From positions 1 through 21,854 of the forward strand of contig CAZBWE010000038.1 of NCBI GenBank assembly GCA_964495465.1: a stretch of 21,854 nucleotides of DNA, written 5' to 3'. The stretch is from CAZBWE01 sp964495465 (GTDB taxonomy: Bacteria > Planctomycetota > Phycisphaerae > Sedimentisphaerales > Anaerobacaceae). Below, one piece after another: positions 14,505 through 21,854 of this stretch (position 1 is the stretch's first letter; each line of letters starts with the position of its first letter). The notes under the pieces are model-generated. The model was not told the DNA's origin and ran no database searches. It was given only the letters and a program-made list of their open reading frames with translations. The translations under genes and the position numbers were made by a program.

Positions 14505-15449
14505 TTACAGGCACTCACCTGCCTTTCCGGCACACCCCAGGACGTGCAGCTTGTGCTTGACCATATCTTTGATAGCATCCCTGCCCGGGCCGAGATATTT
14601 GCGGGGGTCAAACTCGCTTGGTTTCTCGGCAAAGACCTGCCTGATTTTGGCCGTCAGTGCCAGCCGAAGGTCCGTATCGATATTAACCTTGCAGATTGCC
14701 ATCTTTGACGCCTTGCTTACCGCTTCTTCCGGCACACCCATTGCGTTGGGCATATTGCCGCCGTATTTGTTAATAAGGTCAACGAATTCTTTTAGCACGC
14801 TGCTTGAGCCGTGCATAACCAGCGGAAATCCGGGCAGTTTATCTGCAATCTCTTGTATTACGTCGAAAGCCAGTGTCGGTTCGCTCTTGAATTTATAGGC
14901 ACCGTGACTGGTTCCACAAGCCACAGCTAACGAGTCACAGCCGCTCTTTTCAACGAACTCTACCGCCTGGGCCGGATTGGTCAGATGTTTCCTGACATCA
15001 TCGACCCCGACAACATCTTCTTCGATACCACCTAACTGGCCCAGTTCGGCTTCAACAACAACATCCCGCTGATGGGCATATTCGACTACCTTCCTGGTTA
15101 CTGCGATATTCTCCTCAAACGGAAGATGTGAAGCGTCTATCATAACCGAAGTAAAGCCGTCGTCCACAAATTGCTTGCAGGTCTCGAAGCTATCGCCATG
15201 GTCTAAATTTGTTACTATCGGGATGTCCGGGTTTTCCTCAACGACCACATTGATAATCGCATTCAAATAGCTGATTTTCGCATATTTGCGTGCACCCCTG
15301 GACACCTGCAGAATAAGAGGTGCTTTTTCTTCCGCTGCGGCGTCTATAATGCCCTGTGTAATTTCCATATTGTTGACATTAAAAGCGCCAACCGCATAAC
15401 CATTTTTATACGCCATTTCAAACATCTTTCTCGTATTAACCAATGCCAT
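14505..15449 (-). CDS. Class II fructose-bisphosphate aldolase
   Basis: This zinc enzyme cleaves or forms fructose 1,6-bisphosphate in glycolysis and gluconeogenesis. The 314 residues show the class II fold and metal ligands: NLDHGDS (Asp 83, His 84), VEAELGQLGG (Glu 134), GTSHGAYKF (His 182) and VMHGSSS (His 213), then KVNIDTDLR (254-262) for phosphate binding. The shorter form with GQLGG and SHGAYK is close to the Fba/GatY type, so tagatose-bisphosphate activity is a lesser possibility. A strong AAGGAG (15456-15461) six bases before the ATG fixes the start. It lies between lptD-like and S41 genes on the same strand, 110 bases after the former. No functional link to them is obvious. Confidence 0.93.
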   Translation of the reverse strand: MALVNTRKMFEMAYKNGYAVGAFNVNNMEITQGIIDAAAEEKAPLILQVSRGARKYAKISYLNAIINVVVEENPDIPIVTNLDHGDSFETCKQFVDDGFTSVMIDASHLPFEENIAVTRKVVEYAHQRDVVVEAELGQLGGIEEDVVGVDDVRKHLTNPAQAVEFVEKSGCDSLAVACGTSHGAYKFKSEPTLAFDVIQEIADKLPGFPLVMHGSSSVLKEFVDLINKYGGNMPNAMGVPEEAVSKASKMAICKVNIDTDLRLALTAKIRQVFAEKPSEFDPRKYLGPGRDAIKDMVKHKLHVLGCAGKAGECL

Positions 15450-15559
15450 AATACTCTCCTTAAAGTTCTTAAGTTGGCTTTAGACCAAGAGCTTTTTTGC
15501 CGCCTGCGTCTGCATTGTTACTACAGTTAGGGACGAATTTTTTAAATGATAATCAATTG

Positions 15560-18500
15560 TTAATAGCCAGCCACACCGGCAAAGTTCGTATACCTTCTTG
15601 GTCCAAATGCCATTTCCGGCACGCCTTCGGGCCATATACTGAATATAATCGAACGGGTATCCAGCGACTCGTCGGCGCTATATGTTATGGACCAGAACAT
15701 CCTGTGGTAGCGTCTTACGAGTGTTATATCGCTTCGTATATTTGCCCCGTAGTCGAAATCAAACTGCTGCGAGAAAATTAATGTGTATCTCGGGTCGAGC
15801 ATATACGTAGCCGCAAAAGTAAACGCATTCGAGCCTTCTTCGTTCAAAATCTGGGTGCGTCTTAAGTATCTGCTGCCTATATAATAGCTTAAATTGGGCC
15901 AGCGCAGGTGCGAAAAACCGATATTGAATTGCTCCACCACACCGCTTTGCATGTCAAAATACATATCGGACAATACCGCAGTGGTATCGCTCATCCGCCA
16001 GATATAGTCTGCACCGAAATAATTGCGTCTTGGTCCGAACATCTCGAATCTTTGAAGCGATGGCGTAAGGTCGCCGTTAAAAATGCCGGGCGCCGAAAGC
16101 ACACGCAGCGGCACAATTGGTCTATTCCAGATAAATCTGTCAGGACCGCTGGAACTGGCGCTTTCAGAGTCACCTACCCACGTAAATTCCGTGTCCAGCC
16201 GCATCCAGTCAACGGTCCGTGTTTTATCGCCCGTGCCTCTTTTGGTTTGCAGCCGCTGAGAAATACCTATGTTCAGTATATCACGCTGTTCAACTACAGA
16301 GTTGCTTTCTAAATAACCAACAGCCGTCAGGTAGGGCCTGATAACGTGCCGCAACTGGTTCAAATCCCAAAGTCGCGATTTGACGTCAGGGTAAACCTTC
16401 CAGTACGGTCGCGATGATAAACGCACCCCCGCTTCACCAATCCAGACACCATTCTCGCCGGGCCGGCCTGTGTAAGTACCGTCCACAAGCGACCTTCTGA
16501 AGCCGCTTCGGTCGTCATAGCCGAAAGTTCCTGCCAAAAACGGGACTACCTTAAAAGTATTCATCTGGAACGGCATATCAAGCTCGGTTCTATGTGATGC
16601 AAATGTGAACATACCCTCGTCTATCATTGTCGAATGTTTGCTGCCTATCCTTTGACGCAGTTGGCTGATTTGAGTATCGCTGTACAAAGTAAACCTGTCG
16701 TCGAAAAGGGACTGACCCGTCCAGTGAAATTCTGCGGTCGGTAGCTCTTCCAGCTTATCGGTAAAATCGTTGATTCTTGTCTTGCCGAGGAAAGAAAGTC
16801 CCCAGTTGTCCTCGATGCGCTTCAAATGAACAACTGCCTCCTGCCTTCTGCCTACGTTAAATTCACTGCGGTAATATTCTTCGACAAAATATTCATCGGA
16901 TGCATAGTGAATCTCCGTGGTAAGCTGCCAGTTATAAGGTAGATAATGCCTGTGTAGCCATAGAAACCGGCCGCGAAGTTTTCGTGGGGGCTTGACGTTT
17001 CTTCTTGCATAATACCTGCCAAGGTCATCATCGCCGCTGTCATGTATTACATAACCTAAAATTCTGCCGAAATAATTTTCTCTTGTATAATCAATCTCAA
17101 TACCGCCGCCTACACCGCGTTTGCCATAATAATCCAATGCCAGGGTGCTGTCAGTTCCTTCCGGCTCTCGTAACCCCAACAGCCGCGCCAGATACCATCT
17201 TGTCTCTATTGAGGCCCCCCAGGTACTGTCATAACCTGCATGTATGCTCTTTAGTGGTATATCGGGCCTTTGTAGGTTACTCCGCAAAAAGGGCCAGTAG
17301 AAAACCGTTTTATCATACATCTTTAAACGAACATCACGCATTTGTGCATCATAGCTTCTATCGGAGACCTTGCCTTGCTGCTCGTCAATGCTGGTCGTAT
17401 CGGTAATAATTACCTCTGATGCGTTAAGTGAAATCTGTGGCAGATAAAATTCACTGCTTGTTAAAGTGATATTTTCTGCTGAAAATTTATTTTCAGCTAT
17501 CTGTCGCAGCTTCTCGGCCCTGACGTAAATTGGTATTCCCCGCGATGCATCGAAGTTTCTCATCACTGCCTTTACAGCAATGGCCTTTTTCTCTTCGAAA
17601 TCATAGTAAACCTCGTCTGCCCGAATCGTTCGTTGGCCTTCGGTCATTACGACGTTACCGGACATATAAATTGCTCTGACATTTGAGCCGGCCAGAATAT
17701 CGTCTTGTCCGGCTGTAGCATTCTCCGCCCTAATGAGTGAATTTTGTGTGTTAGATGTCGTGCCGGATTCGTTTTCTGCTGCCGTTGGGGTTGCTGAGTC
17801 ATCCGGTTTTATCTGCTTTTCTGTATCTTCCGTTGTTTCTGTTGTTAATCCTTTCGGCAGTGACGAGCTGGCGGCAGCGGGTGATGAGAATATAACGGCA
17901 TTGTCGGCCTGTAGTTCCAGCAGACCGCCTTTCTCATCCTGCTTTTGCCACAGGTAGAACCTGCCTTGAACTGTCGCAACCCCTTTTTCCTCATCCATCT
18001 CCACATTCGGTGCAATTTCCTCTATAGGTGCTATATTAATTGGATACCTGAAGCGAGGTTCCTTTGCTTTCGGCTCAGCTGCGAGCTCGCCCGGCGTAAT
18101 CGGCTTTTCTATGATTTTCTCTTCCGGTGGTTTGGGTGCCGGTATCTGGGCTTGAGCTACGAATCTCGAATCTATCCCGATGGCTCGGCAGGAGGCAATG
18201 GCATTCGCATAAAGCTCAAGTTCGCGAGGGTCGGATATTTCTCTTTTATCAGCGGTCGCAAAAACTTCGCCGCTGACCTCGAACTGGGAAATCATTGCCT
18301 GCCCGCCTTCAACCGTTGTCTGGCTTAAGTCGGTAGTCCCGGTTTCTTCAGTTTGTTTAACTGATACATTGCCCTGGAGATAGACGATAGCTTTATAGTC
18401 GATACTGACGCTGCCGCGAAATTCTGTTGTTACACTTTCCAGCCAGACTACTGCGCTGTCGCTGGAAAAATTGTTGACTCCTATCGACATTGAGAATCCA

Positions 18501-18697
18501 TCTTTGAAAACGAGGGCATATTCACCGGTAGTTAGTTGATAGCTTATAAGCTCCCGCCCTGCCAGGTGCAAATCCTGCCCGACGAAGGCCTGGGCCTTCT
18601 GCTGGAGGGCGCTGTTCTCAACAGATGATGAAATTGCTGCCGGTACCATAATCGCTAATGAAAAAACACTTAAAATAGATAGCCGTTTTTTTCGCAT
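15560..18697 (-). CDS. LptD/OstA-like outer-membrane LPS assembly protein
   Basis: The product would be the outer-membrane beta-barrel that inserts lipopolysaccharide into the outer leaflet. The 1045-residue protein begins with a signal peptide (MRKKRLSILSVFSLAIMVPA). An N-terminal region of about 180 residues with no clear family follows, then a Pro/Lys/Glu-rich linker (185-215). The OstA/LptA-like jellyroll lies at about 335-435 (GNVVMTEGQRTIRADEVYYD, then AENITLTSSEFYLPQ). From about 480 to the end, alternating aromatic and charged residues fit barrel strands (ALDYYGKRGVGGGIEIDY and others). It is longer than enterobacterial LptD (about 780). An acidic linker reading TTETTEDTEK (285-294) resembles translated CACAGAG repeat. 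The ATG at 18697 follows GGAAAGTAAGG. A plain OstA-domain organic-solvent-tolerance protein is the alternative name. Confidence 0.82.
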   Translation of the reverse strand: MRKKRLSILSVFSLAIMVPAAISSSVENSALQQKAQAFVGQDLHLAGRELISYQLTTGEYALVFKDGFSMSIGVNNFSSDSAVVWLESVTTEFRGSVSIDYKAIVYLQGNVSVKQTEETGTTDLSQTTVEGGQAMISQFEVSGEVFATADKREISDPRELELYANAIASCRAIGIDSRFVAQAQIPAPKPPEEKIIEKPITPGELAAEPKAKEPRFRYPINIAPIEEIAPNVEMDEEKGVATVQGRFYLWQKQDEKGGLLELQADNAVIFSSPAAASSSLPKGLTTETTEDTEKQIKPDDSATPTAAENESGTTSNTQNSLIRAENATAGQDDILAGSNVRAIYMSGNVVMTEGQRTIRADEVYYDFEEKKAIAVKAVMRNFDASRGIPIYVRAEKLRQIAENKFSAENITLTSSEFYLPQISLNASEVIITDTTSIDEQQGKVSDRSYDAQMRDVRLKMYDKTVFYWPFLRSNLQRPDIPLKSIHAGYDSTWGASIETRWYLARLLGLREPEGTDSTLALDYYGKRGVGGGIEIDYTRENYFGRILGYVIHDSGDDDLGRYYARRNVKPPRKLRGRFLWLHRHYLPYNWQLTTEIHYASDEYFVEEYYRSEFNVGRRQEAVVHLKRIEDNWGLSFLGKTRINDFTDKLEELPTAEFHWTGQSLFDDRFTLYSDTQISQLRQRIGSKHSTMIDEGMFTFASHRTELDMPFQMNTFKVVPFLAGTFGYDDRSGFRRSLVDGTYTGRPGENGVWIGEAGVRLSSRPYWKVYPDVKSRLWDLNQLRHVIRPYLTAVGYLESNSVVEQRDILNIGISQRLQTKRGTGDKTRTVDWMRLDTEFTWVGDSESASSSGPDRFIWNRPIVPLRVLSAPGIFNGDLTPSLQRFEMFGPRRNYFGADYIWRMSDTTAVLSDMYFDMQSGVVEQFNIGFSHLRWPNLSYYIGSRYLRRTQILNEEGSNAFTFAATYMLDPRYTLIFSQQFDFDYGANIRSDITLVRRYHRMFWSITYSADESLDTRSIIFSIWPEGVPEMAFGPRRYTNFAGVAGY

Positions 18698-19020
18698 CCT
18701 TACTTTCCGGCATTATGTACTTTATTGGTTTTTTACACGTTCCACGTTATTGGCTATAGGCGTAACCAGGTCATGCACGACACAATACTCGTTCTTGCGA
18801 AGACAGCCAGGCCGTAGCCAAGACGAGATTATAGCCCTTTGTTTTGGTAAAGCCAGTAAAAATTGTATTTAATCATTAGTATTTAATTGTCGGGCGGTTG
18901 TATCTGTTAAAGCAAGCCCAAAATTATTGTTTACTGAATAAATAAAATTTTGTCATCAGCCCATAAAAGGGCGGGAATATTACCGGAAATTGCCGTCAGG
19001 ACCTGCTGTAAATTTCACTT
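18698..19020. other. Divergent intergenic region between lptD-like and pilT genes
   Basis: This AT-rich spacer separates the minus-strand lptD-like gene from the plus-strand pilT genes. It contains a minus-strand TATAAT with an inverted repeat beside it (listed separately), a short GCCC-ATAAAA-GGGC stem near 18960-18973, and no supportable gene. It is the natural place for promoters of both directions. Confidence 0.6.
18788..18833 (-). promoter_or_regulatory. Possible lptD -10 element with a leader inverted repeat
   Basis: A perfect TATAAT (18833-18828, minus) would start transcription near 18821, about 120 bases before the lptD ATG. No good -35 is seen. Right beside it, CTCGTTCTTG (18788-18797) and CAAGACGAG (18819-18827) are inverted copies with one bulged base around a 21-base loop. 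They could fold at the 5' end of the mRNA. Confidence 0.3.
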
Positions 19021-19049
19021 TTGCTTTGCCCAACTTGTGCCGATATAAT
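19021..19049 (+). promoter_or_regulatory. Promoter of the first pilT gene
   Basis: TTGCTT (19021-19026), a 17-base spacer and TATAAT (19044-19049). The same arrangement with similar spacer sequence precedes the second pilT gene. That conservation between paralogues supports real function. Transcription would begin near 19056, leaving a leader of about 180 bases. Confidence 0.65.
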
Positions 19050-19167
19050 AACTAACGGTAAAAAAAATAAACAAGTAGCCCTGTTGGAGATGAGGTATCT
19101 GGAATTTGGCCTGTAGGTGGCGGATTTTCTGACGGGGTAAGTTGCATTTGTATCATAATCAAGCTCG

Positions 19168-19215
19168 TCCGGGTGCTCGTCACGGCAGAGTCGGCCGTGG
19201 CCGGATAGACCCGGA
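19168..19215 (+). promoter_or_regulatory. Predicted nested stem structure in the first pilT leader
   Basis: The outer arms TCCGGGT (19168-19174) and ACCCGGA (19209-19215) are perfect complements. Between them, CACGGC (19181-19186) and GCCGTG (19194-19199) form an inner stem with a 7-base loop. The structure ends ten bases before the GAGGGAGG ribosome-binding site (19225-19232). It could therefore influence translation. It is absent from the second pilT leader and fits no riboswitch class I know. Confidence 0.4.
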
Positions 19216-19237
19216 TATAGTTCTGAGGGAGGCAAAT

Positions 19238-20374
19238 ATGACTGAAGAGTATCCTGCTTCGGCAAAAGTCTATTCGACCGCAGAGTTTGGAAAATTCAGC
19301 CTGATTGATATGTTGGCCTACTTTGAGGAGCACGGCGCAATGCGGGTTTCGGACCTGCATATAAAGGTCGGTGCGTCTCCTGCGTATCGCATCGATGGCA
19401 ACCTGGTTAAGATTAAAGGCCTGGCCGTCACACCGGAGGTGGCAAAGCAGCTTATCTATCCGCTTTTGACCGAAGAAAATCGCCAAAAACTACAGACTCA
19501 ATACAATGTTGACTGCTCTTACAGGTTCGGCTCACTGCAATTTAGAATAAATGTCTTTCAGGAAAACGATGGTATATGTGCGGCAATAAGAGCATTATCA
19601 CTGGAGATTCCAAGAGTTGAGGAAATCGGATTTCCAAATAATGTCTGGGAAGATATTATTAATCTTAAGCATGGCCTTGTCCTGCTGACTGGTATCACCG
19701 GCGCCGGCAAGTCCACAACAATTGCCTCGCTAATCGACCGTATCAGCGAAAAATCCGCCTGTAGAATTATAACCGTTGAGGACCCTATTGAATATCTCTT
19801 CCAGCAGAAATACTCCGTTATTTCACAACGTGAGCTGGGAAGAGACGTCAAATCTTTTCTTCACGGTCTGCGGGCAATGCTGCGAGAGGACCCCGACGTG
19901 ATATTTGTCGGCGAGATGCGAGACCCTGAGACGATAGCTATGACACTTATGGCTGCCGAGACCGGCCACTTGGTCTTCTCCACACTGCACACAAGAAATG
20001 TTGCCGGCACGGTAACACGTATAATGGACTATTTCCCATCAGGCAGGCAAAATGAAGTGCGAAATCAGCTCTCTCTCGGGCTCAGCTATATCGTCAGCCA
20101 GAAGCTTGTACCCAGGAAAGACGGCAAAGGGCGCGTTGTAGCAATGGAGATTCTTAACAACAACTACGCCTGCGCCAATCTGATACGAACCGGTAAAATA
20201 GAGCAATTGTATTCGCAGCTTCAAATCAAGACACAAAACAGGCCGGATGAAAAAATGATGACTCTGGAAAAGCACTTGGCAATACTGGTGAAACAGGACA
20301 AAATCGACCTGTTAGAAGCAAAAAAGTGGGTCAATAATATAAGAGTTTTTGTTGATGCTATGAAGCAGGATTAA
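19238..20374 (+). CDS. pilT: PilT-type twitching motility ATPase, first tandem copy
   Basis: This is a hexameric cytoplasmic ATPase of the secretion-ATPase superfamily that powers type IV pilus retraction. From ATG 19238 (GAGGGAGG five bases upstream) it has 378 residues. A short N-terminal extension of about 20 residues precedes LIDMLAYFEEHGAMRVSDLHIKVG. The motor domain has Walker A GITGAGKST (152-160), the Asp box VEDPIEY (about 180-186), Walker B DPDVIFVGEMRD (218-229) and the His box TGHLVFSTLHT (242-252). Where classical PilT has AIRNLIRE, this copy has ACANLIRT (310-317). The frame is open further upstream to 19142, but that part is leader sequence. The next copy is about 79% identical by manual alignment. 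PilU is an alternative name for one of them. Confidence 0.9.
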   Translation: MTEEYPASAKVYSTAEFGKFSLIDMLAYFEEHGAMRVSDLHIKVGASPAYRIDGNLVKIKGLAVTPEVAKQLIYPLLTEENRQKLQTQYNVDCSYRFGSLQFRINVFQENDGICAAIRALSLEIPRVEEIGFPNNVWEDIINLKHGLVLLTGITGAGKSTTIASLIDRISEKSACRIITVEDPIEYLFQQKYSVISQRELGRDVKSFLHGLRAMLREDPDVIFVGEMRDPETIAMTLMAAETGHLVFSTLHTRNVAGTVTRIMDYFPSGRQNEVRNQLSLGLSYIVSQKLVPRKDGKGRVVAMEILNNNYACANLIRTGKIEQLYSQLQIKTQNRPDEKMMTLEKHLAILVKQDKIDLLEAKKWVNNIRVFVDAMKQD

Positions 20375-20581
20375 AAAGGGGAAAAAACATTGCTCTTTGT
20401 ATCCCGCTCCGGCGAGACGAGAGCTCAACCGGGCGAGAACCTCTCCTCTACTACCATCGGTATCGGTATCAAATTGTTAAACTTTATCTTTGCTTTGCAG
20501 CAATCGTGCTTATATAATTGTTGATATAAAAAGATCAAAATTAATAGCCAAATCACGCTTCTACAATAAGTGGAGGTAAAT
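20375..20581 (+). other. Spacer between the two pilT genes
   Basis: These 207 bases hold a GC-rich first part (CGGCGAGACGAGAGC around 20412) and a short tandem ATCGGT repeat near 20457-20471. The second pilT promoter and its leader follow. No terminator with a T-run is evident after the first copy. Confidence 0.5.
20490..20518 (+). promoter_or_regulatory. Promoter of the second pilT gene
   Basis: TTGCTT (20490-20495), 17 bases and TATAAT (20513-20518). The sequence around it (CTTTGCTTTGC, then GTGCTTATATAAT) parallels that at 19021-19049. The leader would be about 57 bases, ending in GGAGG (20572-20576) before the ATG. Confidence 0.65.
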
Positions 20582-21718
20582 ATGGCTGAAGGATATCGCA
20601 CTTCAACAAAGGTTTATCCAACAGCGGAAGATACCAATTTCAGCATACTGGATATGTTGGCCTATTTCGAGAAACATGGTGCGATGCGCGTATCGGACCT
20701 GCATATCAAAATCGGTGAGTCGCCGGCATATCGTATTGATGGCAATTTGGTAAGACTTAAAGGTCCTGCTGTAATGCCTGAGGTAGCAAAGCAGCTTATC
20801 TATCCGCTTTTAAGCGATGAAAATCTGCAGAAATTCCGAGACAAGCACAGTGTTGATTTGTCTTATCGGTTTGGACAGTTGCAGTTTCGGATAAATGTAT
20901 TTCAGGAAAACGACGGTATTTGTGCTGCAATTCGAGCGCTATCGCTAAAAATTCCAAAAGTAGAGGAAATTGGCTTTCCAAATGATATCTGGCAGGACAT
21001 TGTCAATCTCAATCAGGGACTTGTCCTTTTAACAGGAATCACAGGTGCTGGCAAATCTACAACAATTGCCTCGCTAATCGACCGAATTAACGAAAAGCGT
21101 GCCTGCCGAATTATAACCCTTGAAGACCCTATAGAGTATATTTATGGCCATAAACAATCAATGATTTCGCAGCGTGAGGTTGGAAGAGATGTCAAGTCCT
21201 TCCAGGAAGGGCTAAGGGCAATGCTGCGAGAGGACCCGGACATAATATTCGTCGGAGAAATGCGTGATGCCGAGACGATATCAATGACACTTATGGCCGC
21301 TGAGACCGGCCATCTGGTTTTCTCCACATTGCACACCAGAGATACCACCGGCACAGTCACACGTATACTGGATTATTTCCCATCAGGCCGACAGCATGAA
21401 GTGCAAAATCAGCTTTCGCTCGGGCTGGCTTTTATCATCAGCCAGAAACTTATCCCAAGAAAGGATGGCAAAGGCAGGATTGTAGCAATGGAAATTCTTA
21501 ATAATAACTATGCCTGCGCCAATCAGATACGCACCGGTAAAATAGAGCAGCTGTATTCTCAACTACAGACAAAAACCAAAAATAAGCCCGGTGAAAAAAT
21601 GATAACCATGGAAAAGCACATGGCAAAGCTGGTAAAAGAAGACAAGGTCGACCTGCTTGAAGCCAAGAAATGGGCCAATAATCTTAACAGCTTCGTTGAC
21701 GCTATGAAGCAATTTTAG
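20582..21718 (+). CDS. pilT: PilT-type twitching motility ATPase, second tandem copy
   Basis: This is a paralogue of the preceding gene with the same length (378 residues from ATG 20582, GGAGG five bases upstream). All motor motifs are retained: Walker A GITGAGKST at 152-160, LEDPIEY, Walker B DPDIIFVGEMRD and TGHLVFSTLHT, so it should be an active ATPase. By hand I count about 79 differences to the first copy. They cluster in the N-terminus (residues 2-19), at 82-93, and at 187-211, while the motor core is nearly unchanged. The retraction motif region reads ACANQIRT, one further step from the canonical AIRNLIRE. It has its own promoter, so it need not depend on the first copy. A PilT/PilU-like pair working as mixed or alternative motors is one reading; dosage is another. 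Confidence 0.9.
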   Translation: MAEGYRTSTKVYPTAEDTNFSILDMLAYFEKHGAMRVSDLHIKIGESPAYRIDGNLVRLKGPAVMPEVAKQLIYPLLSDENLQKFRDKHSVDLSYRFGQLQFRINVFQENDGICAAIRALSLKIPKVEEIGFPNDIWQDIVNLNQGLVLLTGITGAGKSTTIASLIDRINEKRACRIITLEDPIEYIYGHKQSMISQREVGRDVKSFQEGLRAMLREDPDIIFVGEMRDAETISMTLMAAETGHLVFSTLHTRDTTGTVTRILDYFPSGRQHEVQNQLSLGLAFIISQKLIPRKDGKGRIVAMEILNNNYACANQIRTGKIEQLYSQLQTKTKNKPGEKMITMEKHMAKLVKEDKVDLLEAKKWANNLNSFVDAMKQF

Positions 21719-21748
21719 CGGATTTATCCACCAGAGGCGGATTATAGT

Positions 21749-21854
21749 ATGTCAATCCGGTTCAACTGCCCAAACTGCGATGAGCTGATTGCCTTTAACG
21801 ATAAACACATCGGAAAACGTGCCCGGTGCTATACTTGTGGGCAGCTTTTTATCA
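21749..21854 (+). CDS. Zinc-ribbon protein, 5' end only
   Basis: Thirty-five codons are visible before the window ends. They encode two CxxC pairs: C7-P-N-C10 and C27-Y-T-C30, in MSIRFNCPNCD and GKRARCYTCGQLF. This is a treble-clef or rubredoxin-like zinc ribbon of a kind that in planctomycetes often starts longer envelope proteins, frequently with a membrane segment after it. It starts 30 bases after the second pilT in the same direction and could be co-transcribed. The ribosome-binding site is weak (AGAGG about 13 bases ahead). What follows the zinc ribbon is unknown. Confidence 0.7.
   Translation, partial: MSIRFNCPNCDELIAFNDKHIGKRARCYTCGQLFI

Noticed and set aside
15536..15556. Fur-box-like ATGATAATCA upstream of the aldolase gene
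   Set aside because: Only about 12 of 19 positions fit and the symmetry is poor. The site overlaps the AT-rich end of the lptD-like gene, and an aldolase is not an expected target.
19050..19237. Cyclic di-GMP riboswitch in the first pilT leader
   Set aside because: Pilus genes are plausible targets, but I could not find the conserved GEMM-I or GEMM-II core sequences.
19142..19237. Longer first PilT protein starting at 19142
   Set aside because: The extra 32 residues are encoded by the structured leader, lack a counterpart in the second copy, and the strong GAGGGAGG site serves the ATG at 19238.

Overview
The window looks like a scaffold from an uncultured diderm bacterium, most likely a planctomycete of the Phycisphaerae type. 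I infer this from four things: an LptD/OstA-like outer-membrane protein together with lolCDE-like genes, a GxxExxY gene embedded in TTTAGCCACAGAGGACAC-type dispersed repeats, a small MSIRF-type zinc-ribbon gene start, and moderate GC. The taxonomic call rests on pattern recognition, not on a marker-gene search. One 100-base run of N (3181-3280) is flanked by the same 55 bases on both sides, so the gap is probably an assembly artefact.

Everything from 1 to 18697 is on the minus strand. In transcription order: (a) lptD-like, class II fructose-bisphosphate aldolase and a secreted S41 (CtpA-like) protease, 18697-12170; (b) lysS, then a two-gene nuclease-fold cassette (GxxExxY protein plus an unassigned PD-(D/E)xK-like protein) wrapped in CACAGAG repeats, then two lolC/E-type permeases and the lolD ATPase, 12019-5601; (c) a branched-chain aminotransferase and a long-chain polyprenyl diphosphate synthase, 5544-3552; (d) a gene-poor 566-base stretch holding the N gap; (e) rarA, 5-formyltetrahydrofolate cyclo-ligase and an L,D-transpeptidase packed almost without gaps, 2982-1. 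From 19238 onward the direction flips. Two tandem pilT-type ATPase genes, each with its own near-identical promoter, are followed by the start of a zinc-ribbon gene that runs off the window.

Most of the genes are housekeeping or envelope functions: lipoprotein release (LolCDE-like), LPS insertion (LptD-like), periplasmic proteolysis (S41), peptidoglycan cross-linking (L,D-transpeptidase with LysM), undecaprenyl/quinone-type prenyl chains, and type IV pilus retraction. The accessory part is the 9.1-10.5 kb cassette. Its outer ends are 32-base inverted repeats with a single mismatch, and it sits inside what is otherwise a lysS-lol gene block.

The observations most worth following up are the repeat-bounded nuclease-fold cassette, the pilT duplication (378 aa each, about 79% identical, conserved TTGCTT-17-TATAAT promoters, altered AIRNLIRE motif, and a structured leader in the first copy only), the likely false gap, and the start-site questions for rarA, lysS and the cassette ORF. 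I did not find a CRISPR array, a recognisable defence island, tRNA or rRNA genes, or a complete insertion sequence with a transposase.
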